NCBI GenBank assembly: GCA_045805385.1
Contig: JBJMLG010000231.1
Span: 1 to 59,607 of the forward strand
Length of the DNA: 59,607 nucleotides
Direction of reading: 5' to 3'
Source: JADGHQ01 sp045805385
Lineage (GTDB): Bacteria > Actinomycetota > Thermoleophilia > Solirubrobacterales > Thermoleophilaceae
In this document: positions 8,170-16,286 of the stretch, piece after piece
Numbering within the stretch: the stretch's first letter is position 1
Layout: each line of letters begins with the position of its first letter
The notes under the pieces: generated by a model
What the model was told of the DNA's origin: nothing
What the model saw: only the letters and a program-made list of their open reading frames with translations
Databases searched by the model: none
Made by a program: the position numbers and the translations under genes

Positions 8170-8583
8170 ATGCGGATCGAGACCGCGAGCCCGGAGCAGA
8201 CCGAGCGCGCCGGCGCGCAGCTCGCGGCACGCCTCGAACCGGGCGACGTGGTGCTCGTTTCTGGCGAGCTCGGCGCCGGCAAGACCACGTTCGTGCGCGG
8301 CGCCGCGCGGGCGCTCGGCGTGAGCGAGCCGGTGACGAGCCCGACGTTCACGATCGGGCAGCTCTACGACGGCAGGCCCGAGGTGGCGCACCTCGATCTC
8401 TACCGGCTGAGCACGCTCGAGGGCGAGGACCCGGCCCTGCTCGACGATTACGTGACACCGGAGCGCATCGCCTTCCTCGAGTGGCCCGACGTCGCGCTGC
8501 CGAAGCTCGACAGCGTGCGTGCGCGCGTGCGCATCGAGCATCTGGGGGGCGACCGCCGTGCGCTGGAGCTGCCGGACGAGTGA
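8170..8583 (+). CDS. tsaE: tRNA threonylcarbamoyladenosine biosynthesis ATPase TsaE
   Basis: A 137-residue P-loop ATPase of the t6A37 pathway, acting with the TsaB-TsaD complex. The Walker A motif GELGAGKTT is at residues 32-40; TSPTFTI (switch-like), HLDLYRL and FLEWPD are conserved family segments. The ATG at 8170 gives the typical length. Its TGA overlaps the GTG start of tsaB. All three t6A partners encoded here sit together in the order tsaE-tsaB-rimI-tsaD. Confidence 0.93.
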   Translation: MRIETASPEQTERAGAQLAARLEPGDVVLVSGELGAGKTTFVRGAARALGVSEPVTSPTFTIGQLYDGRPEVAHLDLYRLSTLEGEDPALLDDYVTPERIAFLEWPDVALPKLDSVRARVRIEHLGGDRRALELPDE

Positions 8584-9260
8584 ACGTGCTGGGCTTCGAC
8601 ACCTCCACGGCAGCCACGAGCGCCTGCGTTCTGCGCGACGACGGCGCCGCCTTCGAGTTCGTTCCACTGGTGGAGGCGCTCGGCGAGCCGCCCGCGCACG
8701 CGCGCGAGCTGCTGCCGGAGGCAGCGGCCTGCCTCGGACGCGCGGGACTCACGTTCGAGCAGGTGGGCATGATCGCGGTGGGGGTGGGCCCGGGCACGTT
8801 CACCGGGCTGCGAATCGGCGTCGCGACGGCGCGCGGGCTCGCTCACGCGCACGGTATCGAGGTACGACCGGTGTCCTCGCTGGCGGCGCTCGCGGAGGGA
8901 ATCGAGGCGCCGCTTCGCCTGGCGCTGATCGACGCCAAGCGGGGCGAGGTCTTCGCGGCCCTCTACGACGACGGGAGCGAGCGCATCGCGCCGTTCGCGG
9001 CGGCGCCCGAGGCGCTCATCGAGCGTCTCGGCGCAGAGGGTCTGCAAGGTGACGAATCGCTGCTGGCAGCGGGCGACGGCTCGCTACGATTTCGAGAGGT
9101 TCTGGAGGCGCGCGGCGTGGCTGTCGCCGCGCCGGATTCCGCGTCGCACGTCGTTAGAGCCCTTCACCTGTGCCGCCTGGCAGGGCAGACTTCTCCAGTG
9201 CCCGCCGACGCGGTGCTCCCGCACTATCTGCGCGACCCGGACGCCAAGCCATCAAGTTGA
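8580..9260 (+). CDS. tsaB: tRNA threonylcarbamoyladenosine biosynthesis protein TsaB
   Basis: A 226-residue member of the ASKHA-fold TsaB family, the partner and stabiliser of TsaD. The N-terminus is VLGFDTSTAATSACVL, and the GVGPGTFTGLRIGVATARGL segment is the family signature. The GTG at 8580 overlaps the tsaE stop (GTGA); it gives the expected N-terminus, whereas the open frame upstream does not resemble the family. Confidence 0.92.
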   Translation: MNVLGFDTSTAATSACVLRDDGAAFEFVPLVEALGEPPAHARELLPEAAACLGRAGLTFEQVGMIAVGVGPGTFTGLRIGVATARGLAHAHGIEVRPVSSLAALAEGIEAPLRLALIDAKRGEVFAALYDDGSERIAPFAAAPEALIERLGAEGLQGDESLLAAGDGSLRFREVLEARGVAVAAPDSASHVVRALHLCRLAGQTSPVPADAVLPHYLRDPDAKPSS

Positions 9261-9760
9261 CCCCGCCACTCGAGATACGCCGCCTCAGCTACTCGGACCT
9301 GCCGCAGGTGATCGCCATCGAGCGGCGCGCATTTCCGACGCCCTGGTCGCTCGCGATGTTCGTGCTCGAGCTGTCGAAGCCGTCCGGCATCTGCCTGGCC
9401 GCCACGATCGACGGGAAGATCGCCGGCTACCTGGTTTGCTCGCGCTACGACACGGTGTGGCACGTGATGAACGTGGCTGTCGACGACCGCCGCCGCCGCA
9501 GGGGCATTGCTACCGCTCTACTGAACCGGCTGTTCGACACAGCCGACCGCCCGGGCGAGCAGTACACGCTCGAGGTGCGCGAGTCGAACTCCTCGGCGAT
9601 CGCGCTGTACGAGCGCTTCGGCTTCCGCTCGGCCGGCAAGCGGCGCGGCTACTACCACGACAACAAGGAAGACGCGCTCATCATGTGGCGCACCGCCGAC
9701 GTGGGCGCGGCGGGCGACGGCGCCGATCGCCAGGCGTCGGAGCGCGCCGCACCGGCGTGA
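9257..9760 (+). CDS. rimI: Ribosomal protein alanine N-acetyltransferase-like (GNAT)
   Basis: A 167-residue GNAT acetyltransferase. VMNVAVDDRRRRRGIATALL holds the acetyl-CoA-binding loop (R-R-x-G-I-A type), and LEVRESNSSAIALYERFGF with the RRGYYHD segment is typical of RimI, which acetylates the N-terminus of S18. The proposed start is TTG 9257, overlapping the tsaB stop as TTGA; it leads straight into LEIRRLSYSDLPQV, the usual GNAT start. A rimI gene between tsaB and tsaD is a common bacterial arrangement. Confidence 0.85.
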   Translation: MTPPLEIRRLSYSDLPQVIAIERRAFPTPWSLAMFVLELSKPSGICLAATIDGKIAGYLVCSRYDTVWHVMNVAVDDRRRRRGIATALLNRLFDTADRPGEQYTLEVRESNSSAIALYERFGFRSAGKRRGYYHDNKEDALIMWRTADVGAAGDGADRQASERAAPA

Positions 9761-10740
9761 TCCTCGGGATCGAGACGAGCTGCGACGACACCTGCGCGGC
9801 TGTGGTGACGGCCGCTGGTGAGATCCGCTCGAACATCGTCGCGTCACAGGGCCTCCTGCACGAGCGCTATGGCGGGGTTGTCCCGGAGATCGCCTCACGG
9901 CACCATCTCGAGCTGCTCGACGCGGTGATCGACGACGCGCTCGAGCGCGCCGACGCGACGCTCGACGACATCGAGACGCTGGCGGTCACGCAGGGGCCGG
10001 GCCTGATAGGCGCGCTGCTCGTGGGCGTGTCCGAGGCAAAGGCGATCGCGGCGGCGCGTCGGCTGCCGCTCGCGCCCGTCGACCACCTGCACGGGCACGT
10101 GCTGGCCAGCACGCTCGGCGACGACCCGGTCGATCCGCCGTATCTCTGCCTCGTGGCGAGCGGCGGTCACACGTTTGTCGCCCGTGTGGACGAGCTCTCC
10201 TCGCACCGCCGCCTCGGCACCACGCTCGACGACGCCGCCGGCGAGGCCTTCGACAAGGGCGCGCGGATCCTGGGACTCGGCTACCCGGGCGGACCGGCGA
10301 TCGACCGGTTGGCGCGGGAGGGCGGCCCCACCGCCTTCGACTTCCCGCGCTCGGCGCCGGGCGAGCTCGACTTCAGCTTTTCGGGCCTCAAGACGTCGCT
10401 GCTCTACACCGTGCGCGACCTCGGCGAGCAGGAGGCCGAGCGGCGCAAGGCCGACCTCGCCGCCTCCTACCAGCGCGCGATCGTGGACGCGCTCGTGGCG
10501 CGCGTGAGAAAGGCGATCGACCTCACGGGCCTGGACCGCCTCGCGATCGGCGGCGGCGTAGCCGCAAACCGCGAGCTGCGCGAGCGAGTGACCGAGCTCG
10601 GCGTGCGCGTGTGGATACCGGACGTCTCCCTCTGCACGGACAACGCGGCGATGATCGCGGGCGCCGCTCGCTTCCAGGAGCCGCTCCAGTTTCCCGGATA
10701 CCTTGCGCTCGACGCCTCGGCGAGGCCGGTGGCCGCGTGA
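9757..10740 (+). CDS. tsaD: tRNA N6-adenosine threonylcarbamoyltransferase TsaD
   Basis: A 327-residue catalytic subunit that transfers threonylcarbamoyl to A37 of ANN-decoding tRNAs. It begins ILGIETSCDDTCAAVV. Metal-binding histidines H110 and H114 lie in DHLHGH, and CLVASGGHT, DDAAGEAFDKGARILGLGYP and IGGGVAANRELR are canonical. GTG 9757 overlaps the rimI stop as GTGA, and its own TGA overlaps the next GTG. Confidence 0.95.
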   Translation: MILGIETSCDDTCAAVVTAAGEIRSNIVASQGLLHERYGGVVPEIASRHHLELLDAVIDDALERADATLDDIETLAVTQGPGLIGALLVGVSEAKAIAAARRLPLAPVDHLHGHVLASTLGDDPVDPPYLCLVASGGHTFVARVDELSSHRRLGTTLDDAAGEAFDKGARILGLGYPGGPAIDRLAREGGPTAFDFPRSAPGELDFSFSGLKTSLLYTVRDLGEQEAERRKADLAASYQRAIVDALVARVRKAIDLTGLDRLAIGGGVAANRELRERVTELGVRVWIPDVSLCTDNAAMIAGAARFQEPLQFPGYLALDASARPVAA

Positions 10741-10982
10741 GATCGGTCACGCTCTACGGCAAGCCGGGCTGCTGCCTCTGCGACGACGCCCGCAAGGTGG
10801 TCCTAGCGGTGCGCGAGAGCAGGCCTTTCGCTCTGGAAGAGGTGGACGTGACCCTCGACCCGGCTATGCATCGCGAGTACGGCGAACGCATCCCCGTCGT
10901 GGCGGTCGACGGCGAGGAGCTGTTCGAGTATCACGTGGACGCGGATGCGCTTGCGGAGTCTGTCAGTAGAGTGGAGACGTGA
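10737..10982 (+). CDS. Glutaredoxin-like small thiol protein (DUF836 type)
   Basis: An 81-residue thioredoxin-fold protein. VTLYGKPGCCLCDDA carries a CxxC motif (CCLC), and the cis-Pro loop is RIPVVAVDG. This is the DUF836/glutaredoxin-2-like family, of unknown substrate. It starts with GTG overlapping the tsaD stop (GTGA), and its stop overlaps the GTG start of rex. A thiol redox protein immediately before a redox-sensing repressor may be meaningful. Confidence 0.8.
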   Translation: MRSVTLYGKPGCCLCDDARKVVLAVRESRPFALEEVDVTLDPAMHREYGERIPVVAVDGEELFEYHVDADALAESVSRVET

Positions 10983-11659
10983 CCATCAACCAGCTCTATG
11001 ACGGCAGCTCCGAGGTGGCCGAGGGCTCGGGCGAGCGCCTCTCTCTCGGAGTCGCGGCTCGCCTCTCTCGCTACCTTCAGGTGCTCACGCAGGCCAAGAA
11101 GATGGGCAAGGAGACGATCTCCTCCCAGGAGCTTGCGGACTACACGCACGTCAACTCAACTCAGATTCGCCGGGACCTCTCCGGCTTCGGAAAGTTCGGC
11201 AAGCGAGGGGTCGGCTACAACGTCGACTCGCTGGTCTCGCAGATCCGCAAGATCCTGCGCACGGCCGGGCAGCACAACATCGCGCTGTTCGGCGCGGGCC
11301 ATCTCGGCCAGGCGATCGCGAGCTCCGACATCTTCGCGGACCACGGCTTCCGCGTGGTCGCGATCTTCGACAACTCGGACCGGAAGATCGGCCAGCAGGT
11401 CGGCGAGGGCAAGACCGCACTCAAGGTGCGGCCGACTGGCGACCTCGACAAGGTCGTGCAGGAGGAGGACATCGTGGTGGGCGTCATCGCGGTGCCCACG
11501 GAGGCCGCCCAGGCGGTTGCCGACGACCTCGTCGAGGCCGGCGTGAAGATCATCTTCAACTACTCCGAGGCGCTGCTGCAGGTGCCGCCGGACGTGACGG
11601 TGCACACGTCGAGCCCGGCTGTGGATCTGCTGTACGCGCTCTACTTCTACTTGACGTAG
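10979..11659 (+). CDS. rex: Redox-sensing transcriptional repressor Rex
   Basis: A 226-residue NADH/NAD+-responsive repressor. The N-terminal winged helix includes VNSTQIRRDLSGFGKFGKRG (DNA recognition), followed by the Rossmann motif ALFGAGHLGQAI and the C-terminal swapped helix ending in VDLLYALYFYL. Family members repress respiratory and fermentation genes when NADH is low. It is translationally coupled to the glutaredoxin-like gene (GTGA). No clear Rex operator was recognised upstream of the transcription units in this window. Confidence 0.95.
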   Translation: MTINQLYDGSSEVAEGSGERLSLGVAARLSRYLQVLTQAKKMGKETISSQELADYTHVNSTQIRRDLSGFGKFGKRGVGYNVDSLVSQIRKILRTAGQHNIALFGAGHLGQAIASSDIFADHGFRVVAIFDNSDRKIGQQVGEGKTALKVRPTGDLDKVVQEEDIVVGVIAVPTEAAQAVADDLVEAGVKIIFNYSEALLQVPPDVTVHTSSPAVDLLYALYFYLT

Positions 11660-11674
11660 ACCCCGCCCACCGCG

Positions 11675-12820
11675 ATGCACGCCGCCGCTCTGCGGGAGGT
11701 CTTCGAGGCCTCCGAGGACTTCACGGTTGGGCTCGAAGAGGAGTTCGGGATTCTCGACCCGAACAGCCGCGACCTCGCGCAGCGGTTCGAGGAGCTGAAG
11801 CAGGCCGCCCAGCAGGACGACGTGCTCGCGGCATCGATCGCGGGCGAGCTGATCTCCTCGGAAATCGAGATCCGCTCGGGCCGGGGGCAGACGCTTGCCG
11901 ACGCCCTCACGGCGCAGCACGACCTGCGCCGGCGGCTGTTCCGTCTCGCCGTCGATCAGGGCGTACTGCTCGGGGCGACCGGTACGCACCCCTGGGCCGA
12001 CTACCGCGAGCAGCGGATCATCGACACCGAGCACTACCGCCGCGTGGAGGAAGGGCTGAAGTACGTGGCCTGGCGTAACAACACGTTCAGCACGCACGTG
12101 CATGTGGGCGTGAAGGGCGCCGATCGCGCGGTCGCGGTGTGCGACCGCCTGCGCCCGGTGCTGCCCGAGCTGCTGGCCATCTCGGCCAACTCGATCTTCC
12201 TCGACGGCCGCGACACGGGGCTCCACACGGTCCGCACCCAGATCTTCACGAAGAGCTTCCCGCGCTGCGGGATCCCGGACCACTACGGCAGCGCCGCCGC
12301 CTACGACGAGTACATCGACCTGCTCTACCGGACGGGCTCGATCGTGGAGGACACGCAGATCTGGTGGAGCATCCGACCCCACCGCTCGTTCGGCACGGTC
12401 GAGGTGCGCATCTGCGACGCGCAGACCACGGCTGAGGAGTCGAACGCGCTCGAGGCGCTCATCACCGCATGCGTGGCCCAGGCGGTGATGGACCACGACG
12501 AGGGCGTGCCGTACGAGCCGAAGTCTCGCCGGCTGATCGAGGAGAACTTCTGGCGCGCGATCCGATACGGGCTCGACGGCAAGATGCTCGACCTCGACCG
12601 CCTCGAGGAGTTCCCGGCGGCCGCGCTGCCGGACCGGCTGCTGGCCTGGAGCGCCCCCGCGAGGGCGTTGCTCGGCATCGACGTGCAGCTGCCGGCCGAG
12701 AACGGCGCCCAGCGGCAGCGACGCGCGCTTCAGGCTGGTGCGAGCATTGAGGAGGTCTACGCCGCGGAGGTCGAGGCCACGCAGAGGACCTACGCCGCGG
12801 CAGAGGGGGTGGCGACTTGA
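11675..12820 (+). CDS. Glutamate-cysteine ligase-like carboxylate-amine ligase (YbdK family)
   Basis: A 381-residue GCS2 ligase. TVGLEEEFGILDPNS is the ATP/Mg2+ site, FSTHVHVGVKG and IWWSIRPHRSFGTVEVRICDAQTT match the YbdK consensus. YbdK enzymes make gamma-glutamylcysteine weakly from Glu, Cys and ATP; the true amine substrate in this group is often unknown. It starts 15 bases after rex, so it is probably in the same operon. Its stop overlaps the next gene as TTGA. Confidence 0.85.
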   Translation: MHAAALREVFEASEDFTVGLEEEFGILDPNSRDLAQRFEELKQAAQQDDVLAASIAGELISSEIEIRSGRGQTLADALTAQHDLRRRLFRLAVDQGVLLGATGTHPWADYREQRIIDTEHYRRVEEGLKYVAWRNNTFSTHVHVGVKGADRAVAVCDRLRPVLPELLAISANSIFLDGRDTGLHTVRTQIFTKSFPRCGIPDHYGSAAAYDEYIDLLYRTGSIVEDTQIWWSIRPHRSFGTVEVRICDAQTTAEESNALEALITACVAQAVMDHDEGVPYEPKSRRLIEENFWRAIRYGLDGKMLDLDRLEEFPAAALPDRLLAWSAPARALLGIDVQLPAENGAQRQRRALQAGASIEEVYAAEVEATQRTYAAAEGVAT

Positions 12821-13227
12821 CGCAGGAAGGACAGGGAGGACCGCCGCGGGAGCCGACGGAGGAGGAGCTCCGCGCCGCGCTCGAGGAGCAGATGCGCCGG
12901 ATCACGGTGCACGACGTGGTGCTCCAGACGGTCGTGAGCCTGGTGAACCTGACCGGGCGCCGGCTCGGGCTCACCGGCTCGCCGGAGGAAAAGGATCTCG
13001 AGCAGGCGCAGATGGGCATCGACGCGGTGCGGGCGCTGCTGCCGCTTCTGCCAGAAGAGGAGATGGCGCCCGTCCGCGACGCGCTCTCCCAGCTCCAGGT
13101 GGCATACGCCCGCGAGGCGGGAGGAGGCGGCGGCGAGCCGCAAGCCGATCCCACGGCCGAGCAGTCGACCGAGGAGCAGGAGCGCGCCAAGGCTCGCTCC
13201 AAGCTCTGGACGCCGCCTGGCACGTGA
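12817..13227 (+). CDS. DUF1844-like small acidic protein
   Basis: A 136-residue protein starting with TTG overlapping the YbdK stop. The central helical segment, VHDVVLQTVVSLVNLTGRRLGL, followed by DLEQAQMGIDAVRALLPLLP, resembles DUF1844 proteins. The tail is Glu/Gln/Ala-rich and probably disordered. Function unknown. Translation is coupled on both sides (TTGA before, GTGA after). Confidence 0.7.
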   Translation: MTQEGQGGPPREPTEEELRAALEEQMRRITVHDVVLQTVVSLVNLTGRRLGLTGSPEEKDLEQAQMGIDAVRALLPLLPEEEMAPVRDALSQLQVAYAREAGGGGGEPQADPTAEQSTEEQERAKARSKLWTPPGT

Positions 13228-14033
13228 GCCCCGAGGCGCGGCCGCACGTCGGCATCTTCGGCGGCTCGGGCTTCTACGAGTTCCTCGACGACACCGAGGA
13301 CGTGACGGTGGAGACGCCTTACGGGCCTCACTCTGCGCCGGTCCGGATCGGCCACATCGACGGCACGGCGGTGGCGTTCATGCCGCGCCACGGCGACAGG
13401 CACGAGCTGCCTCCGCACCGCATCGACTACCGCGCCAACCTCTGGGCGATGAAGGAGGTGGGCGTCCGCCGGCTGATCGGGCCGTGCGCCTGCGGCTCCC
13501 TGAAGCCCGAGCTTCAGCCCGGCACGTTCGTCGTCGTGGACCAGTTCGTGGACCGCACGCGAGGGCGCGCCGACACCTTCTACGACGGGCCGCGCACCAC
13601 GCACGTCTCCGCCGCCGAGCCGTACTGCCCTGAGCTCCGCCGCGTCCTCGTGGACTGCGCTCGCGAGCTGGGCATCCCGGTCGTGGAGGGCGGTACGGTG
13701 GTTGTGATCCAGGGTCCGCGCTTCTCCACCAGGGCGGAGTCGCGCTGGTTCTCGGCGGCGGGCTGGGACGTGGTGAACATGACGCAGTACCCCGAGGCGT
13801 GGCTCGCCCGCGAGCTCGAGCTCTGCTACGCGAACGTCTCGCTCGTCACCGACTACGACGTCGGACTGGAGGGAAGCCCGCACATAGAGCCGGTCTCGGC
13901 CGATATGGCCTTCCGGGTGTTCGCCGAGAACCTCGCTAAACTGCGCGACCTCTTATTCCAGGCGGTGCCCAAAATCGGGCCGCAGCCGGAAGACATCTGC
14001 GCGACGGCGCTTCAGAACGCGATAGCTCACTGA
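13224..14033 (+). CDS. mtnP: 5'-methylthioadenosine/purine nucleoside phosphorylase (MTAP family)
   Basis: A 269-residue phosphorylase that splits methylthioadenosine (or inosine/guanosine) with phosphate. The phosphate loop is IFGGSGFY, FMPRHGDRHELPPHRIDYRAN is a family signature, and VVVIQGPRFSTRAES, NMTQYPEAWLARELELCYA and VTDYD complete the active site. GTG 13224 overlaps the stop of the DUF1844 gene. Whether it prefers methylthioadenosine over 6-oxopurines cannot be settled by reading alone. Confidence 0.88.
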   Translation: MSPEARPHVGIFGGSGFYEFLDDTEDVTVETPYGPHSAPVRIGHIDGTAVAFMPRHGDRHELPPHRIDYRANLWAMKEVGVRRLIGPCACGSLKPELQPGTFVVVDQFVDRTRGRADTFYDGPRTTHVSAAEPYCPELRRVLVDCARELGIPVVEGGTVVVIQGPRFSTRAESRWFSAAGWDVVNMTQYPEAWLARELELCYANVSLVTDYDVGLEGSPHIEPVSADMAFRVFAENLAKLRDLLFQAVPKIGPQPEDICATALQNAIAH

Positions 14034-14103
14034 AGCGACGGAGCGCGCGAGATCCGGCACCCGCTCGCGGGTCCCAGGGCATCCGAATCCGGAGGATCAC
14101 TTC

Positions 14104-16173
14104 TTGAGCACAGTTGATTGGGGAATCATCGGCGCGCTTGGCTGCGCCGGGGCGGCCGTGGTCTACGGACTGACCACAACGCGCTGGCTGCTGGCCATGT
14201 CGCCCGGTAGCGAGACGATGGTGAACATCTCTCGCGCGGTGCAGGAGGGGGCGGAGGCCTACCTCAAGCGCCAGTACCAGATCATCGCCGGCGTAGCCGT
14301 CGTGATCGCCATCATCCTCGCCGTCGCGATCGACGTCCGCACCGGCATCGGCTTCGTGATCGGTGGCGTGCTTTCGGGCTCCGCCGGCTTCATCGGCATG
14401 AACGTGTCGGTGCGCGCGAACGCGCGAGTGGCCGAGAGGGCTCGCCTGGGCGTTGGCGCCGCGCTCGAGGTCGCGTTCCGCGGCGGTGCCGTCACCGGCC
14501 TGCTGGTCGCCGGTCTCGCGCTGCTGGGCGTGGCCGGTTACTTCGGCGTGCTGCTGCTGGCCGGCGAGAGCGACAAGACAGCGGTCGACGCCCTCGTGGG
14601 CCTCGGCTTCGGCGGCTCGCTGATCTCGGTGTTCGCCCGTCTTGGCGGCGGCATCTTCACGAAGGCAGCCGACGTCGGCGCCGACCTGGTCGGCAAGATC
14701 GAGGCGGGCATCCCCGAGGACGACCCGCGCAACCCCGCCGTGATTGCCGACAACGTCGGCGACAACGTGGGCGACTGCGCCGGCATGGCGGCCGACCTCT
14801 TCGAGACATACGCGGTCACCGCGGTGGCGGTGATGCTGCTCGGCGTGCTCGCGTTCACGAACCAGCGCGACGCCGCCGTGTTCCCGCTCGTCGTGGGCGG
14901 GGTGTCGATCCTCGCCTCGATCATCGGCACCTTCTTCGTCCGCAGCCGCGCCGGCAACGTCGAGCGCGCGCTCTACCAGGGCCTGATTGCGTCCGCCGTG
15001 ATCGCGGCGATCGCGTTCATCCCGGTCACGCAGTGGCTGATGGACAACCTGCACGTCAAGCCGGGCGCTCCCGCCCTGCTGCACGGCGCCATCGGCGCCG
15101 GGCCGTGGGACTACTGGCTCTGCACGCTGATCGGCCTCGGCGTCACGGCGGGCCTCTTCGTGATCACGGACTACTACACGTCCACCCGCTTCCGTCCAGT
15201 GCGCACCACCGCGCGCGCATCGCAGACGGGTCACGCCACGAACATCATCCAGGGCCTCGCGCAGGGCTTCCAGTCCACCGCGGCGCCCGCGATTCTGATC
15301 GCGCTCGGCATCCTCGGCGCGAACTCGCTCGCCGGCATCTACGGCGTCGGCGTGGCGGTGATGGCTCAGCTCTCGCTTACCGGCCTGATCGTGGCGCTCG
15401 ATGCCTTCGGCCCGATCACCGATAACGCCGGCGGCATCGCCGAGATGGCGGACCTGCCCGAGGAGGTACGCAACGTCACCGACCCGCTGGACGCGGTCGG
15501 CAACACCACGAAGGCCGTCACCAAGGGCTACGCGATCGGCTCCGCCGTGCTCGCCGCGCTCGTGCTGTTCGCGGCGTTCGTGATCGAGTTGCAGGACGAG
15601 GCGGGCACCAAGGCGTTGAAGGGCTTCGACCTGTCGCAGCCCAACGTTCTCATCGGCCTGCTGATCGGCGGCATGATGGTGTACCTGTTCTCCGCCCTCG
15701 CGATCGAGGCGGTCGGCCGCGCCGGAGGCGGCGTGGTGGAGGAGGTGCGCCGCCAGTTCCGGGAGAAGCCCGGCATCATGGAGGGCACGGAGACGCCTGA
15801 CTACGCCCGCGCGGTGTCGATCGTGACGGCTGCGGCGCAGCGGGAGATGATCCTCCCGGCGCTCATCCCGATCGTGATCCCGCTAGTGGTCGGGCTGCTG
15901 TCCTACCAGGCGCTCGGCGGCCTGCTGATCGGGGTGATCGTGGTGGGATTCTTCGCCGCGGTCTCGATGACCTCGGGCGGCGGCGCGTGGGACAACGCCA
16001 AGAAGCTGATCGAGGACGGCGAGTTCGGCGGCAAGGGCTCGGAGGCCCACGCTGCCTCGGTCACCGGTGACACGGTCGGCGATCCCTACAAGGACACGGC
16101 CGGGCCGGCGATCAACCCGATGATCAAGGTCGCGAACATCGTGGCCATCCTGATCATCCCCTTCCTGGTCTAG
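14104..16173 (+). CDS. hppA: Membrane proton-translocating pyrophosphatase, K+-independent type
   Basis: A 689-residue membrane pump with about 16 helices that couples PPi hydrolysis to ion export. The PPi/Mg2+ sites are FTKAADVGADLVGKIE, PAVIADNVGDNVGD and DNAKKLIEDGEF with GDTVGDPYKDTAGPA. The segment GNTTKAVTKG has Lys at residue 470 and Thr at 473; Lys replaces Ala at this site in enzymes that do not need K+, so K+-independence is predicted. Start TTG 14104 follows GGAGG (14091-14095) at 8 bases. Confidence 0.95.
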   Translation: MSTVDWGIIGALGCAGAAVVYGLTTTRWLLAMSPGSETMVNISRAVQEGAEAYLKRQYQIIAGVAVVIAIILAVAIDVRTGIGFVIGGVLSGSAGFIGMNVSVRANARVAERARLGVGAALEVAFRGGAVTGLLVAGLALLGVAGYFGVLLLAGESDKTAVDALVGLGFGGSLISVFARLGGGIFTKAADVGADLVGKIEAGIPEDDPRNPAVIADNVGDNVGDCAGMAADLFETYAVTAVAVMLLGVLAFTNQRDAAVFPLVVGGVSILASIIGTFFVRSRAGNVERALYQGLIASAVIAAIAFIPVTQWLMDNLHVKPGAPALLHGAIGAGPWDYWLCTLIGLGVTAGLFVITDYYTSTRFRPVRTTARASQTGHATNIIQGLAQGFQSTAAPAILIALGILGANSLAGIYGVGVAVMAQLSLTGLIVALDAFGPITDNAGGIAEMADLPEEVRNVTDPLDAVGNTTKAVTKGYAIGSAVLAALVLFAAFVIELQDEAGTKALKGFDLSQPNVLIGLLIGGMMVYLFSALAIEAVGRAGGGVVEEVRRQFREKPGIMEGTETPDYARAVSIVTAAAQREMILPALIPIVIPLVVGLLSYQALGGLLIGVIVVGFFAAVSMTSGGGAWDNAKKLIEDGEFGGKGSEAHAASVTGDTVGDPYKDTAGPAINPMIKVANIVAILIIPFLV

Positions 16174-16196
16174 GCGGGGTCTGAACTGGCGATTTT

Positions 16197-16234
16197 CCGG
16201 GCCCGGGGTTTCGCCCTCGGGCCCGGTTTCGTTT
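16197..16234 (+). terminator. Intrinsic terminator after hppA
   Basis: CCGGGCCCGGGG (16197-16208) and CCCTCGGGCCCGG (16214-16226) form a long GC stem with loop TTTCG, followed by TTTCGTTT. It separates hppA from the permease block. Confidence 0.85.
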
Positions 16235-16270
16235 CGGGTCCTTTTGAGCAAATGTCTCTCCGGCTGGTTG

Positions 16271-16276
16271 TAGGTT
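16271..16276 (+). promoter_or_regulatory. Candidate -10 box (TAGGTT) of the first APC permease
   Basis: TAGGTT ends 10 bases before the ATG at 16287 and follows the hppA terminator. No ribosome-binding site can be seen between it and the ATG, consistent with a leaderless mRNA. Confidence 0.4.
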
Positions 16277-16286
16277 TCGCCTAGGG

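Noticed and set aside
11156..12496. Long antisense open frame opposite rex and ybdK
   Set aside because: High GC makes long shadow frames; the + strand proteins are clear family members.
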